Source of the DNA: Sclerotiophoma versabilis | Taxonomy: Eukaryota; Ascomycota; Dothideomycetes; Pleosporales; Didymellaceae | Assembly (NCBI GenBank): GCA_012274445.1 | Contig: JAAROD010000080.1 | Coordinates: 930,001-994,000, forward strand | DNA length: 64,000 nt | Direction of reading: 5' to 3' | Part shown: one piece after another, positions 42,582-52,503 of the stretch | How the letters are laid out: each line of letters begins with the position of its first letter | Position numbering within the stretch: the stretch's first letter is position 1 | Position numbers and translations under genes: made by a program | Notes under the pieces: model-generated | Seen by the model: the letters and a program-made list of their open reading frames with translations, nothing else | What the model was told of the DNA's origin: nothing | Database searches by the model: none

Positions 42582-44687
42582 ATGGACGACCCCCCGCCGC
42601 CGAAGCGCAAGCTCAACTTCCGCCAGGAGCCCAAGAAGAAGCCCAAGACGGACGACGGCAGCGCCGCGCTCAAGACCGGCTTCGGCGCGAAGATGCTGGC
42701 CAAGATGGGCTACAAGGGCACCGGCGGCCTGGGCAAGGAGGGCGAGGGCCTCGCGGAGCCCATCCAGGTCGTCCTGCGCGCCACCAAGGGCGGCGTGGGC
42801 ATCGTGTCGGAGAAGAGCGAGCAGCAGAAGCGCGAGGAGCGCAGGAAGGCAGAGGCCAACGGCGAAGACTACCTCGACTCGGACGAAGAAGCGCGCCGCG
42901 AGAGGAAGAAAAAGGCCCAGGCCACGCGCGACGCCCGCACCGCCGCCCCGCGCCCGAAGAAGACGCTGTTCGAGCTCGAGGCTGCGGGCATGCATGTGCC
43001 GCTGGCCCTGCAGTCCATCATCGACGCGACAACCGGCGCCTCCACCCCGACCTCGGGCCTGACCCTGCGCGCCACCGACGCTGTCCCCTTCGAGAACTCC
43101 CTGCAGGCCCGCGTGCGACGAGACCTGAACAGCTTCTCAGACGCCTTCGAAGAGCTGCAGATCGAGTCCCAGGCCATAACCCCGCAGGAACACGCGCTGG
43201 AGGACGAGTTGGCCGCCCTCGAGCGCCGCATGGACGAGGCCAGGGACGTCGCTTCACGGCTGCAGTCCATGCGAACGGGCTCCTTCAAGGATGCGTGCGA
43301 CCGTCTGAAGGAGCTGCGCGCCGCCTACCCATCCAAGCCCTTGCACCGCGAATCCATCGCCGTCATCCACCCGCACTTCTCCCACATGATCGCCTCGTGG
43401 TCGCCACTCGAAGACGCGCTCGAAGAGGCAGCCGCTGCGTTCTCCGAACTCTCCAACCTCATACAACCACGCAGCAGGAGGTTCGCATCCGACGCCTACA
43501 CACATCCATCAGACGCACTAGTCGCGCATGCCCGACTCGACGACGAAGCACCCATCAAGCGCGGCACCACATCGTCGTACGAGACGATGATGCTCAAGCT
43601 CTGGCTGCCGTCAGTCAGCTCAGCTGTGACGCAGTGGGACGTGAAAGAACCCCGTCCGATGGTCCACCTCATCCAAGTCTGGACGCCAGTGCTACCACCT
43701 TTCGTCGCCAAAAGAGTCTTGGAGCAGATCACCCGAAAACTCTCCACTTCTGTGCACGAGTGGAACCCGCGAAAGTTCAGGAGGAGTCCGCATACCTGGA
43801 TCGTCGAATGGCTGCCGTATCTCAAGCCCTCTGACCTGGACCCCAAGGGCTCTGGCCTGGTGGCCGACGTGAAGCGCAAGCTGCGCCACGCACTGCAGTC
43901 CATCGACATCTCTCGCGGCCCCCTGCCCGGCATGGAGCAGTGGAGGAAGGTATTTGGCAAGGCGGACATGGACCGCATGCTCACCAACCACCTTGTACCA
44001 CGCTTTGCAACCCACTTGCGGGACAACTTTGAAATCAACCCCGCCGAACAGGACATGGCACCTCTCGAAGCTGTCTTTGCTTGGAAAGGACTTTTGTCAG
44101 ATCAGGCTGTTGGAGAGCTTCTCAAGGCTCAGTTCTTCCCCAAGTTTTTGGAAATTGTCCATCAATGGCTATCCAGCGAAGGAGTCGTTTTCAATGAAGT
44201 ACAAGAGTGGATCAAGTGGTGGCGCGAGACGCTCGGAGAGGACATCAACGCCCTGCCTTCGGTCTCGTCGTGCTGGGACGAGGCGTACACATTGATCAAC
44301 CAGGCGCTTGACCTAGGAGACGCAAGGCTGACAGACCTGCCTGCACCGCGCCTCGAGAGTGCCCGAGTCTCACCGGAAGCGCCAGACCTCTCCAAGTCCA
44401 CCAACAAGGAACCACCTCGGCCAGCAGCACAAGTCGAAGAGGCCACTTTCAAGGACGTGGTGGAAGAGTTCTGTGGTGAAGAGAATTTACTCATGATGCC
44501 ACTGCGCGAAGCCCACGACGTCACCGGGCTGCCGCTTTTCAGAATCACAGCTAGTGCCACAGGCCGAGGAGGAGCAGTAGCATACTTCAAAGGCGACGTC
44601 TTATGGGTGCAGAACAAAAAGAACAAAGCCGTGTGGGAGCCTACCGGCTTGGATGAAAGCCTGATAGCCAAGGCCGAAGGGAAATGA
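42582..44687 (+). CDS. NTR1: G-patch splicing factor, Ntr1/TFIP11 (Spp382) family
   Basis: Activates the helicase Prp43 (DHX15) to disassemble the intron-lariat spliceosome. 701 residues in one exon. A basic N-terminus (PPPPKRKLNFRQEPKKKPK) precedes a G-patch at about residues 30-75 (TGFGAKMLAKMGYKGTGGLGKEGEGL). Then comes the long GCFC-like helical region, with the family pattern MMLKLWLPSVSSAVTQWDVKEP, LIQVWTPVLPPFVAKRVLEQ and WIVEWLPYL, and HLVPRFATHLRDNFEINP. Near the C-terminus, FKDVVEEFCGEENLLMMP, YFKGDVLWVQNKK and VWEPTGLDES are typical. It is shorter than animal TFIP11 because the acidic N-terminal domain is reduced. A high-GC 5' half is open on both strands, which explains the many overlapping frames. 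Confidence 0.93.
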   Translation: MDDPPPPKRKLNFRQEPKKKPKTDDGSAALKTGFGAKMLAKMGYKGTGGLGKEGEGLAEPIQVVLRATKGGVGIVSEKSEQQKREERRKAEANGEDYLDSDEEARRERKKKAQATRDARTAAPRPKKTLFELEAAGMHVPLALQSIIDATTGASTPTSGLTLRATDAVPFENSLQARVRRDLNSFSDAFEELQIESQAITPQEHALEDELAALERRMDEARDVASRLQSMRTGSFKDACDRLKELRAAYPSKPLHRESIAVIHPHFSHMIASWSPLEDALEEAAAAFSELSNLIQPRSRRFASDAYTHPSDALVAHARLDDEAPIKRGTTSSYETMMLKLWLPSVSSAVTQWDVKEPRPMVHLIQVWTPVLPPFVAKRVLEQITRKLSTSVHEWNPRKFRRSPHTWIVEWLPYLKPSDLDPKGSGLVADVKRKLRHALQSIDISRGPLPGMEQWRKVFGKADMDRMLTNHLVPRFATHLRDNFEINPAEQDMAPLEAVFAWKGLLSDQAVGELLKAQFFPKFLEIVHQWLSSEGVVFNEVQEWIKWWRETLGEDINALPSVSSCWDEAYTLINQALDLGDARLTDLPAPRLESARVSPEAPDLSKSTNKEPPRPAAQVEEATFKDVVEEFCGEENLLMMPLREAHDVTGLPLFRITASATGRGGAVAYFKGDVLWVQNKKNKAVWEPTGLDESLIAKAEGK

Positions 44688-46069
44688 GCGCCCGCGAGCT
44701 TCGAATGTCGAACACACGTCGGCACATACCTACCGATTGAGAACAGCGACTACGCGCTTCGTCCGGGCAGGGTAAGCTCCCACAGCCTCCACAGGGCAGA
44801 TATGTTGCTTGCATTGGCTAATTCAATATCAACACGATACCCCTTAGGTAGTCTTATGCTCTTATGCTCCTGTCCTAGATACCCGCTCGGCGGACGCGGA
44901 AGTAGTCAAACCCGCTGTATTGTATACTTCTATACTTATCACCATCACGCCCCATCACCTGAAAATCGCCATTCATCCCGCGACACACTGCCCTGTATCT
45001 CGTTCGTACTCGCACGCTGCATGATCCTCCAAGCGCCGCACGGAGAATATCCCTGCCAGCACCCTCCCTAGACTAGCCCATCTGTCCTGTCTTGTCTTGT
45101 CACCTCTTGTCACCTCTCATCACGTCTAGACCACGCGCATCACAAACGCCACAACGTGCTGCCCCGGAACCAAGCAGCCGTCACACCGTCCTTCGCTGCA
45201 TCTTCACACCTTCCACCACTCTGCCGAATCGGACACGCAATCCTAATTCGCTTAGCCCGGCGCTTACAACGTTAATGTCTACTACCCTGCAGCCAATGGG
45301 ATTGCCATCTCAATAAGATGCAGCCAATCATTGTACTGCATAGGTGTGCTTTGTTGAGACTCGATTCTACACAGACTCGCTCTGAGGCGTGAAGCATGGG
45401 TCGGATCAAGTGTGGCTAATAGCAGGACTAGATTAGTGTGCATTTTGGGTTTGTTTCTTCACCTGCAGGGGAGCACGCATGACAAGCATCCATGAGGCTT
45501 CGTGCATACGGCCCGTCACTGTGCCGTGAGTTTGCACGCTGCCCGCATGATCTGCGAGGTTGGGGATATTTTTGGAGTCGCGCATATCCGCTCTATCGCT
45601 CGACAACTCGATACCGCTGTTCTCGCAAGGAGCTCGTTCGACAGGCAACGGAAAATCCACTGACTTGTCAATCAAGGCAAATTGTCAATTCGTCAGCTTC
45701 ACGACTCGGATCTCGCCACAGAGAGCAGCCATGTGTCGAAGCATGGGTGCCGACTTCCAGTCCCACTAGCCTGATATTAGCGACCCCGCCCCAGCGCCTG
45801 CAAACGAGCAACCACTGGACGCCATCATGTCGCTCAAGAAACAACCTCTCCAATCAGCGCCCACAACACCCATGTCTTTCGATATCACACCTCAGTCGAC
45901 CCAGGCATCTTGGCCAGCCGCTGTCCAGATATCACCATGTGCGCCTGCTGTTACGTCTCACACCTCTCGTCTCATTGCCGGATCCTTCTTGTCGGATTCG
46001 CAGTCTATGGATCGTCCAAGACGTGCGGAACATATTAACCTCCTCCCTCCTACATCTACAGTTTGAAAC
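44688..46069. other. Intergenic, no supported gene
   Basis: 1.4 kb between the Ntr1-like gene and the membrane-protein gene. A 193-codon frame at 45492-46073 has no family signal. TGTC(C/T)TGTCTTGTCTTGTC-type short repeats lie near 45080-45115. Confidence 0.5.
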
Positions 46070-47515
46070 ATGATGCTGGGTGGGATCCTACCTGCGGCAG
46101 TCTTCTCGCTACTCCTTGCTGCTACGCGCGCTGCTGCCTCACCGTCGCCATACGACTTCAAGGATAACTACAAAGACCCTGCACCGAGTCCTGAAGACGG
46201 CCCTCCTGCTTCTTTCCACGCCACAAGAGACAGACAGCGGTTGCCTTACGAGATTTGCGGCGTCGTTGGCGGATACGTCTTTACAGTCCTGATTTGGGGC
46301 GTCCTGCTCCTCACAATCGGGAGAAGAATGAGGCGAAAAGCATTGGAACCGCCACCTGCGCTGCAGTTTGAACAAGAGTTAAAACCGATCAAACCGACCA
46401 TGGAGACACCGATCAGTCCGGGCTCGATGCGCTCGCCCACCAGCTGGATGCGGAAGTTTAAAAAAAGCGGCGATTCTCTCTCTGGAAGCACACCAGTCAG
46501 CCCTATTGTCCAAAGTCCGACGTCCTTCGACCAGAGGGTCATCGATGCTAACAGACAGCGTGCGCAAGACGACATGGAGAGACTGTATGCTGCTGTGATG
46601 GATCATGACGCGAAGAAGCACTCGCGACAGGTTAGCCAGGCCACTGTTGAAGAGCCACTACCACCGCCTGCGGTCAGCCACGAGAGGAGGAGACCATCGG
46701 CCATCAGTACCACGCAGCGAGCACAGACTGACAGCAGTCCTACGTCACCCATCAAAGCCATCTATCCTCCCGACTACACCAACAACATGGCGGCACCCCT
46801 GCCACACTCCCGGAACAGCAGTCTCCGCGCCGAACACCCACCTCCCTCACCACGCTCGATCCTCTCGAAGCCCAGCCGTCTGTCAAGCGCAAGCAGACAG
46901 GAAAAGTCGGCACGCTTCAATCTCAAGAACCTCCGCATCAGCAGTCCTATCCAGAGCTATGGTGGAGCGGCTCCAGACGATGAAGCCCGTACACCACTGT
47001 CACCGCGCTTCTACCCCGACCCTGGCGCGCCACCCTCACCACCAACACAGCCCACATCCCCATCAACACCATACTCCCCGACAGAGCCGGCGGAGATCGA
47101 ACGCGCACACAGCCTGAGGATTCCACTACCCAATGCCGCACCCCAACGCGGCCCCGGCTTGACCATTGCACCACCGCCAGCACCGAAAATCAACGTGTCG
47201 AGATCACCCACCATGACACCCACCAAGCAGCTACCCTTCCGCTCTTTCCAGGACGATTCGCCCCTCAAGTCCCCCGGCATCCAGACTACGGTCCTCGATC
47301 GAAGGCCCGACAAGCTTTCGCTGCAGACCCCACGCACTGGCGTGCCTTTCACCCCATACAGTCCGTACATGCCTTTCACGCCCATCACGCCGGTAACACC
47401 GCACCTCGTGACCAAGAGGGAGCGGAAGGTCAAGAGGAAGGAAGGCGCCGAGAGGTTGGGAAGGCTGGACGAGATGGTTCAAAGTCCCAAGGAGATCTTT
47501 GGCGATGCATATTAG
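46070..47515 (+). CDS. Single-pass membrane protein with signal peptide and Ser/Pro-rich cytoplasmic tail
   Basis: 481 residues in one exon. A signal peptide (MMLGGILPAAVFSLLLAATRAAA) leads a short luminal/extracellular segment of about 40 residues. One membrane span follows (YEICGVVGGYVFTVLIWGVLLLTIGRR, about residues 64-88), then a basic stop-transfer patch (RRMRRK) and a long tail. The tail has many SP/TP motifs (PISPGSMRSPTSW, SPIVQSPTSF), Pro-rich stretches, and ends KRERKVKRKEGAERLGRLDE... . Such proteins are common in filamentous ascomycetes and have no assigned function. Phosphorylation by proline-directed kinases and a role at the plasma membrane are plausible but inferred only from composition. 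A second ATG is the next codon after the first. Confidence 0.8.
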   Translation: MMLGGILPAAVFSLLLAATRAAASPSPYDFKDNYKDPAPSPEDGPPASFHATRDRQRLPYEICGVVGGYVFTVLIWGVLLLTIGRRMRRKALEPPPALQFEQELKPIKPTMETPISPGSMRSPTSWMRKFKKSGDSLSGSTPVSPIVQSPTSFDQRVIDANRQRAQDDMERLYAAVMDHDAKKHSRQVSQATVEEPLPPPAVSHERRRPSAISTTQRAQTDSSPTSPIKAIYPPDYTNNMAAPLPHSRNSSLRAEHPPPSPRSILSKPSRLSSASRQEKSARFNLKNLRISSPIQSYGGAAPDDEARTPLSPRFYPDPGAPPSPPTQPTSPSTPYSPTEPAEIERAHSLRIPLPNAAPQRGPGLTIAPPPAPKINVSRSPTMTPTKQLPFRSFQDDSPLKSPGIQTTVLDRRPDKLSLQTPRTGVPFTPYSPYMPFTPITPVTPHLVTKRERKVKRKEGAERLGRLDEMVQSPKEIFGDAY

Positions 47516-48157
47516 TTTCAATTATAGAGAGGGGTGGGAGTAGTCATCCGACAGAAGAGACAGAGATGTCTGTACATATGGGAGGGGAGATTGTTTTGCA
47601 TCTTTTGCGGTTAGACATGACGACTTACGACTGGCATCGGGTATTGTACATCACTTATCCGAGCAATGATACCGCAGGCCACGGCCTACTTCATTTTCAC
47701 CACACTCGACGATTCAATCATGAGTTTCGCATCCCAGGTGAATCTTCAGCGCCGTGCTACTAGGAGGAAATACCTCGTAGTCCATTACTCTTGAAACCAA
47801 GAAAGAAAGAAAGAAAGAAAGAAAGAACCCCACCCTCTGCTTTTCCGACTCCTTGCCCCCCCTCATCATCGTCTTTATCCAACCACTCCCCCAACACACC
47901 TCTTTATTATAACTTCATGGCTAGATTCAGAACACACCATCCAACAACAAGATGTCGGGAGCTCATTACTAACTTCTGATATGAGTTGATGTTTGCCAGA
48001 CATCATCAATCAATGGGGTAGTGTGGTTAATAAAAAAAAAAAAAGGAATGTATCGGAATTTCGTCTAAGAACATAATGTCGTGATTACATCATAAGGATC
48101 GTAAGTCCCACCAATGCCGGCCAGTGTGCCTTTTCTCCATATCTCTCACGGCTTGTT
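47516..48157. other. Intergenic between convergent genes
   Basis: 3' flanks of the membrane-protein gene and the repeat-precursor gene. It contains a GAAA microsatellite at about 47801-47826 and an A tract at about 48031-48042. No gene supported. Confidence 0.6.
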
Positions 48158-49257
48158 TCACTCCTGAGCCTCAGCCTCGGCTTCGGGCTCAGCCTCTCTC
48201 TTAGCACCGTACTTGCCGTAGCTAGCATACTTTCCGTACCCGTCCTTGGGAGGAGGGTATGAACCGTAGCTGGCGTACTTGCCATAACCGTCAGGGTTGG
48301 CCTCGGGCTCGGCCTCGGGCTCGGCTTCACGCTTGTCCTTTGCGCCGTACTTTCCGTAAGATGCGTACTTTCCGTACCCATCCTTGGGTGGGGGGTATGA
48401 GCCTGCATTTAATCAGCCCAGCTCAATGTACAAAGTAGAGATCAAGACTATCAACATACCGTAGTTGGCGTACTTTCCGTAGCCATCTGGATTAGCCTCC
48501 GGCTCGGCCTCTGGCTCAGCTTCACGCTTATCCTTTGCGCCGTACTTTCCGTAAGATGCGTACTTTCCGTACCCGTCTTTTGGTGGAGGGTATGAGCCTA
48601 CGAAGATCAGCTTTGTGCAATGGGATACCATCAAAGTAGAGCATACCATAATTGGCGTACTTGCCATAGCCGTCAGGGTTGGCCTCGGGCTCCGCATCAC
48701 GCTTGGCAGCTCCGTACTTGCCGTAGTTGGCATACTTTCCGTACCCGTCCTTAGGAGGAGGGTATGAACCGTAGTTGGCGTACTTTCCGTAACCGTCAGG
48801 GTTGGCCTCAGGTTCAGCCTCCCTCTTCTTGGCGCCGTACTTTCCATAGCTAGCATACTTTCCGTATCCATCTTTTGGTGGAGGGTATGAGCCTACAAGG
48901 GTCAGCTTTGTGCAGTGAGATACCATCAAAGTAGAACATACCATAATTGGCGTACTTGCCATAGCCGTCAGGGTTGGCCTCGGGCTCAGCATCACGCTTG
49001 GCAGCTCCGTACTTGCCGTAGTTGGCATACTTTCCGTAGCCACCCTTGGGTGGTGGGTACGTGCCTGCAGTATATCAGTACGGGTGCGTGAGGTAAGACT
49101 GATGTTGTGAAAGAAACATACCGTACGATGCGTACTTGCCGTAACCCTGCTCAGTGGGTGCGGCGTCAGGCTGAGCCTCGGGAGCAGCATCTGGAGAGGC
49201 GGCGGGAGCGGCAGTGACCGCAGCCGCAAGGGCGAGAAGGGCAAATGCGTACTTCAT
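48158..49257 (-). CDS. Kex2-processed repeat precursor, candidate dikaritin-type RiPP precursor
   Basis: Five exons on the reverse strand (49257-49122, 49064-48942, 48892-48647, 48597-48460, 48402-48158) join in frame to 295 residues. A signal peptide (MKYAFALLALAAAVTAAPA) and an Ala/Pro/Glu-rich pro-segment precede six near-identical units of about 41-45 residues. Each unit contains GYGKYA(N/S)YG, then (S/T)YPPPK(D/G), a second GYGKYA(N/S)YG and KYGA, then a Lys-Arg Kex2 site (AAKR, AKKR, AKDKR or AKR). The next unit starts (D/E)AEPEA, the X-Ala/X-Pro dipeptides removed by Ste13-type peptidases in alpha-factor maturation. Predicted products are about 29-31 residues long with eight tyrosines. 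All introns are phase 1, at the same Gly codon before SYPPPK. The divergent UstYa-family gene 1.2 kb away suggests oxidative modification of the tyrosines (inference). Otherwise it could be an unmodified secreted peptide or a cell-wall protein. Confidence 0.85.
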
Positions 49258-50442
49258 GGTGGAGATTTGGGGAACGTGTGGTTGAGAAAGACGGTTCGAG
49301 GTTTGCTGCTGGTGCTAGAACCTCTGAAGTTGTGGCTTGATATCTTCCATTGTGAAGCAGGACGAGGTTCATATACAAGTCTCATGGTCGTATATCGAGG
49401 CGGCCATCATCTCAGCTTAGCCAAGTTCGTGCGATCTCAGAAGGTCAGACCGATCGTCCAAGCCATCTCTTGCGGATGCAGTCGTGCTCACTGACAAAGT
49501 CATTGTCGTGCAGGACTAATGCTGAAAACTATCGATTGCGGGACAGTAGTGCTCGTATGGCTTGCGCATGCCATCACGACGTTGATGCTTGCCTGATGGG
49601 GGCTGTTCTAGCCGTCGATCCAGCCGTATATCTCAACGTGTTGCATTGCGAGGTCGTGAAAGAGGTGCTGGTAGTCTGTAAATAGTCTGAGCTAACCATT
49701 CCTAGTAGTCGTATAGCGTAGAAATTGTTCGTGTGGACTTCACGGGATCCCCGCATGGTAGTGCCGGATCGAGTTCTTGCGAATACCTCCGGTGAGATAT
49801 TAATCACTGCACGGACGATGAGTGGTCGGAACATGTCACGTGGGCAGATGTCAGCTCTCGTATGTGCTGCCACATGCTGTCTGGATGCAGGTTGTATGCA
49901 GGGTAACGTAGACAATCGGCTCCATGGCTAGGGTGGCGAATGTCGTGATGGTGACACGAACTTCGTGCTATTGCGCAACGTAGAAGAAGCATTGTCGTTG
50001 GATGTGATTCTGACGCATGTGAGATTTCTTGAGGCTGAGCGTTTCTGACGTACTGTTATGGTGGAGTCGTGTAACAAAGGTGCAATGTCAGAAACGTTTG
50101 CATACCAAGCATCGTAGGTCTGAGTGAGCGTTCGGCTTGGATCTGCCGTAACGCGAGAGGCGTGCGCTAGCTGTGAGGCGTGATCCTCGTTCAGCTCGTT
50201 TTTGTAGGCTAGCGAATGCTATTGTTGTCAGCTTTGGCGGGGTAGCTCTGGAATACGGCCATGGTGTGTAGCTTCAGGCTTACCCGTCTTAGCGATATTT
50301 TCGATGCTATTGCGTGTCCCCAAAAATAAATCCAAATGTCATTGCAAATGTCATATCGCTGCTGTTTAGTACCTCCATGAGCTTTGCTGCCATTCTCCTT
50401 CCAAGTCCCCTCTTTCTCATATTCTCCTTCAAAACCATCAAG
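49258..50442. promoter_or_regulatory. Divergent upstream region of precursor and UstYa-like genes
   Basis: 1.2 kb between the two start codons. I see no convincing reading frame in it. Because both genes point outward, common regulation is possible, but no specific operator is recognised. Confidence 0.5.
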
Positions 50443-51421
50443 ATGTTCGGTATCAAAACACAGAAACGGACAGAATCGTATAGTCCGGTGAAGTCTGAGG
50501 ACAGCGAAGGCTTGCTGGCGAACAGCGAAACCTCGTCATTAGATGGACATCCCACAAAGATCCCTTATGGACAACGTTCATGGATAGCAACGAGTATCAT
50601 GATCTTCTGCACAGCAGTGCTTTCTGCACTGTTTGGCGCGTGGGCCGGACGGCAAGGATTGGATGCTGATGCTTTCAGCATACGGCATATCTCGGAATAC
50701 TGTACGTCCAAGCTAACAAGCCCAGTTCGGTACACACTGACAACATGTAGCGCCAATCATCAAAGAAGCGGATATAACATTCGAACGAGTCCGCTTCAAT
50801 GGCTCTTTCCTCAAACTCAATGCCTTCAGACAGGATGCTGGGCCAGAGGTCGATGCAGCCTGGAAAAGTCTCGGGACGGACTTCAGCGCTGTCCGCATAC
50901 CTGCGTCCGAAGCTGCGAGATCGAACATCAGAGCCGACCAAGTGAAGATCAAAGAAAGATACGGCGGTGGTTTCCCTGCGAACGTAGAAGGCCTGCATCA
51001 TCTGCACTGTCTGAACCTGCTTCGCAAATCGCTGTCCTGGAATATCGAGTACTACAAGGCGATGAAAATGGGACCATTCGCAAACGACGACCATATTATG
51101 AAGGCGCACGTCAGTAAGTTGCACCGAAGATGATCTTACATATGATTTTGGAAGCTCACCGGTCGTTCAACAGCACACTGTCTTGACATCCTCCGCCAGC
51201 AATTGATGTGTAACATTGACGTCGGCGTATTGGGTCAGGTATGGTACCAGCCACCCAGCTCGGACATCGAGCCATTCGTCGACTTCAATACCGTACATAC
51301 CTGCCGAAACTTTGACGCTGTCCGTGACTGGGCCGAGAAGCACCAGCTGCCGACTGAGACACCAGATGACTTTCTCGAGGGGCCGAAAGAAGGCGACAGA
51401 ATTTACTTGGAGGTCCCCTAG
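50443..51421 (+). CDS. UstYa-family (DUF3328) oxidase
   Basis: Three exons (50443-50701, 50751-51113, 51174-51421) give 289 residues. A cytoplasmic head with SP and Ser/Glu motifs precedes one membrane span (about residues 45-66, WIATSIMIFCTAVLSALFGAWAG). The catalytic part has both HxxHC motifs that define the family: HHLHC at about residues 169-173 and HVTHC at 206-210, the second rebuilt exactly across the 60-nt second intron. Around them are the usual GGGFPANVEGLHHLHCLNLLRK and THCLDILRQQLMCN, and VDFNTVHTCRNFDAVRDWAE at the C-terminal end. UstYa/UstYb proteins cyclise or hydroxylate peptide cores in ustiloxin, asperipin-2a and related pathways, but many act in other metabolite clusters. 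Pairing with the tyrosine-rich repeat precursor argues for a RiPP role here. An in-frame upstream ATG at 50374 would add a hydrophobic leader and is less likely. Confidence 0.88.
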
Positions 51422-51469
51422 CTCCGTACTTAGGCATTGGCTCTTATAGATTGTAGTGTAATAGCATGT

Positions 51470-52252
51470 TCAAAAGTAGAAATCAATGTACCTCTGCGGC
51501 ACATCCTTCATCCACCATTCCCTCTCCAGTTCACCCCATTCCTCCCAAATGCTCTTGTCCAGAATCCCCAGAGTCCTCCCCTTTCTCATCGCAAATTCGA
51601 GATTGAGGCTGCGTTCGCCATGCACGTAGACCTCTCCTCGCACTTTCGCTCTGATGCGCATGTCAAGCCTGTACTGTGTGATGATTCTTCGTGCAGCAAG
51701 AACAAATCGTTCCTTCTCTGGAGTAGTGCGCATATCTTTGGGGTCAATGACCATAATCAGATGCTCGATGTTGGGGAAATCGCGCAAGCAATTCGATAGC
51801 GCGCCATCGGTAAAGGCAACGCGGACGACCTGCGTTATCACGATCTTCTTCAACAACGTCGCATCGCACCCCACTGCTTCCAGAAAGTGAGCAAGTAGAC
51901 CAGCATCGGGCGAGTCGTCGAAGTGCTTATTGGCGCCATGTTCGAGGTCGATGAACAGCATGTCCGTGTCGAGCCGGAAGTAGAACTTTTGAAGAACCGG
52001 ATCAAGAGGGCATGGTAAGTGGATCAGATGGTTAGCCCGTCGCGCCTGGTATGCAGCTTCTGCACGTGCTTCCTGGCAGATATTGACTACGGTAGGTGCT
52101 GGGGTTGGCGAATAACGCGGGCAGAAAACGTCCTCTGCATGGTGTTCGTCGTGGATCTTTGTCCGGAGCGTCACGAGCCGAGGCGGCTCATTGAAGTACG
52201 CGAGCGACCATATTTGCAGGCGGATCTCCTTTGGTAGGCTAAACATCGACAT
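51470..52252 (-). CDS. 2EXR-domain protein
   Basis: 260 residues in one exon. The N-terminus FSLPKEIRLQIWSLAYFNEPPRLVTL is the 2EXR motif, found in hundreds of filamentous-fungal proteins and related to the F-box-like L.P.EIR..IW pattern. Further conserved points are PTVVNICQEARAEA and DTDMLFIDLE, followed by PNIEHLIMVIDP. The function of this family is unknown. Its stop codon lies 48 bp from that of the UstYa-like gene on the opposite strand, so their 3' ends probably overlap in transcripts. Nothing ties it to the peptide pathway except position. Confidence 0.85.
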   Translation of the reverse strand: MSMFSLPKEIRLQIWSLAYFNEPPRLVTLRTKIHDEHHAEDVFCPRYSPTPAPTVVNICQEARAEAAYQARRANHLIHLPCPLDPVLQKFYFRLDTDMLFIDLEHGANKHFDDSPDAGLLAHFLEAVGCDATLLKKIVITQVVRVAFTDGALSNCLRDFPNIEHLIMVIDPKDMRTTPEKERFVLAARRIITQYRLDMRIRAKVRGEVYVHGERSLNLEFAMRKGRTLGILDKSIWEEWGELEREWWMKDVPQRYIDFYF

Positions 52253-52503
52253 GAGGGGTGTTTATGATTAGAAGGTTGGGGGTGTGGGGCGATCACTTTG
52301 TCCACTGTACCTGCCTGAAACGGCAATTTCACGAAAGTGTGGAAAGTAGGTGGTTGTATCCGCCCACCTGCATCCGCTCATCTGCGTCACGTCACATCCT
52401 GTGAACCGAACCTTGGAAAATTGTTGGCGCGTGCACGTGATTGCGCGTTTTGGGTTCTTTTTGAAGCTCCTTTCAGCTCTTCATCCGAATCCGAAACTAC
52501 TCT

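Noticed and set aside
42227..43834. 535-codon forward frame overlapping the Ntr1-like gene
   Set aside because: Out-of-frame shadow, Arg/Ala/His-rich; the Ntr1 frame has a clear G-patch and family motifs.
45492..46073. 193-codon forward frame before the membrane-protein gene
   Set aside because: No domain or conserved motif; it ends at the start of the real gene and looks like leader sequence.
48085..48871. Other frames across the repeat precursor (Thr/Ser/Pro-rich translations)
   Set aside because: They are the wrong frames of the same tandem repeats; only the YGKY frame joins correctly through every splice site and carries a signal peptide and Kex2 sites.
48158..49257. Reading the repeat precursor as a mating pheromone (alpha-factor) gene
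   Set aside because: Processing signals are similar, but the repeated peptide lacks the short Trp/Cys/Pro-Gly pheromone pattern of ascomycetes and is about three times too long.
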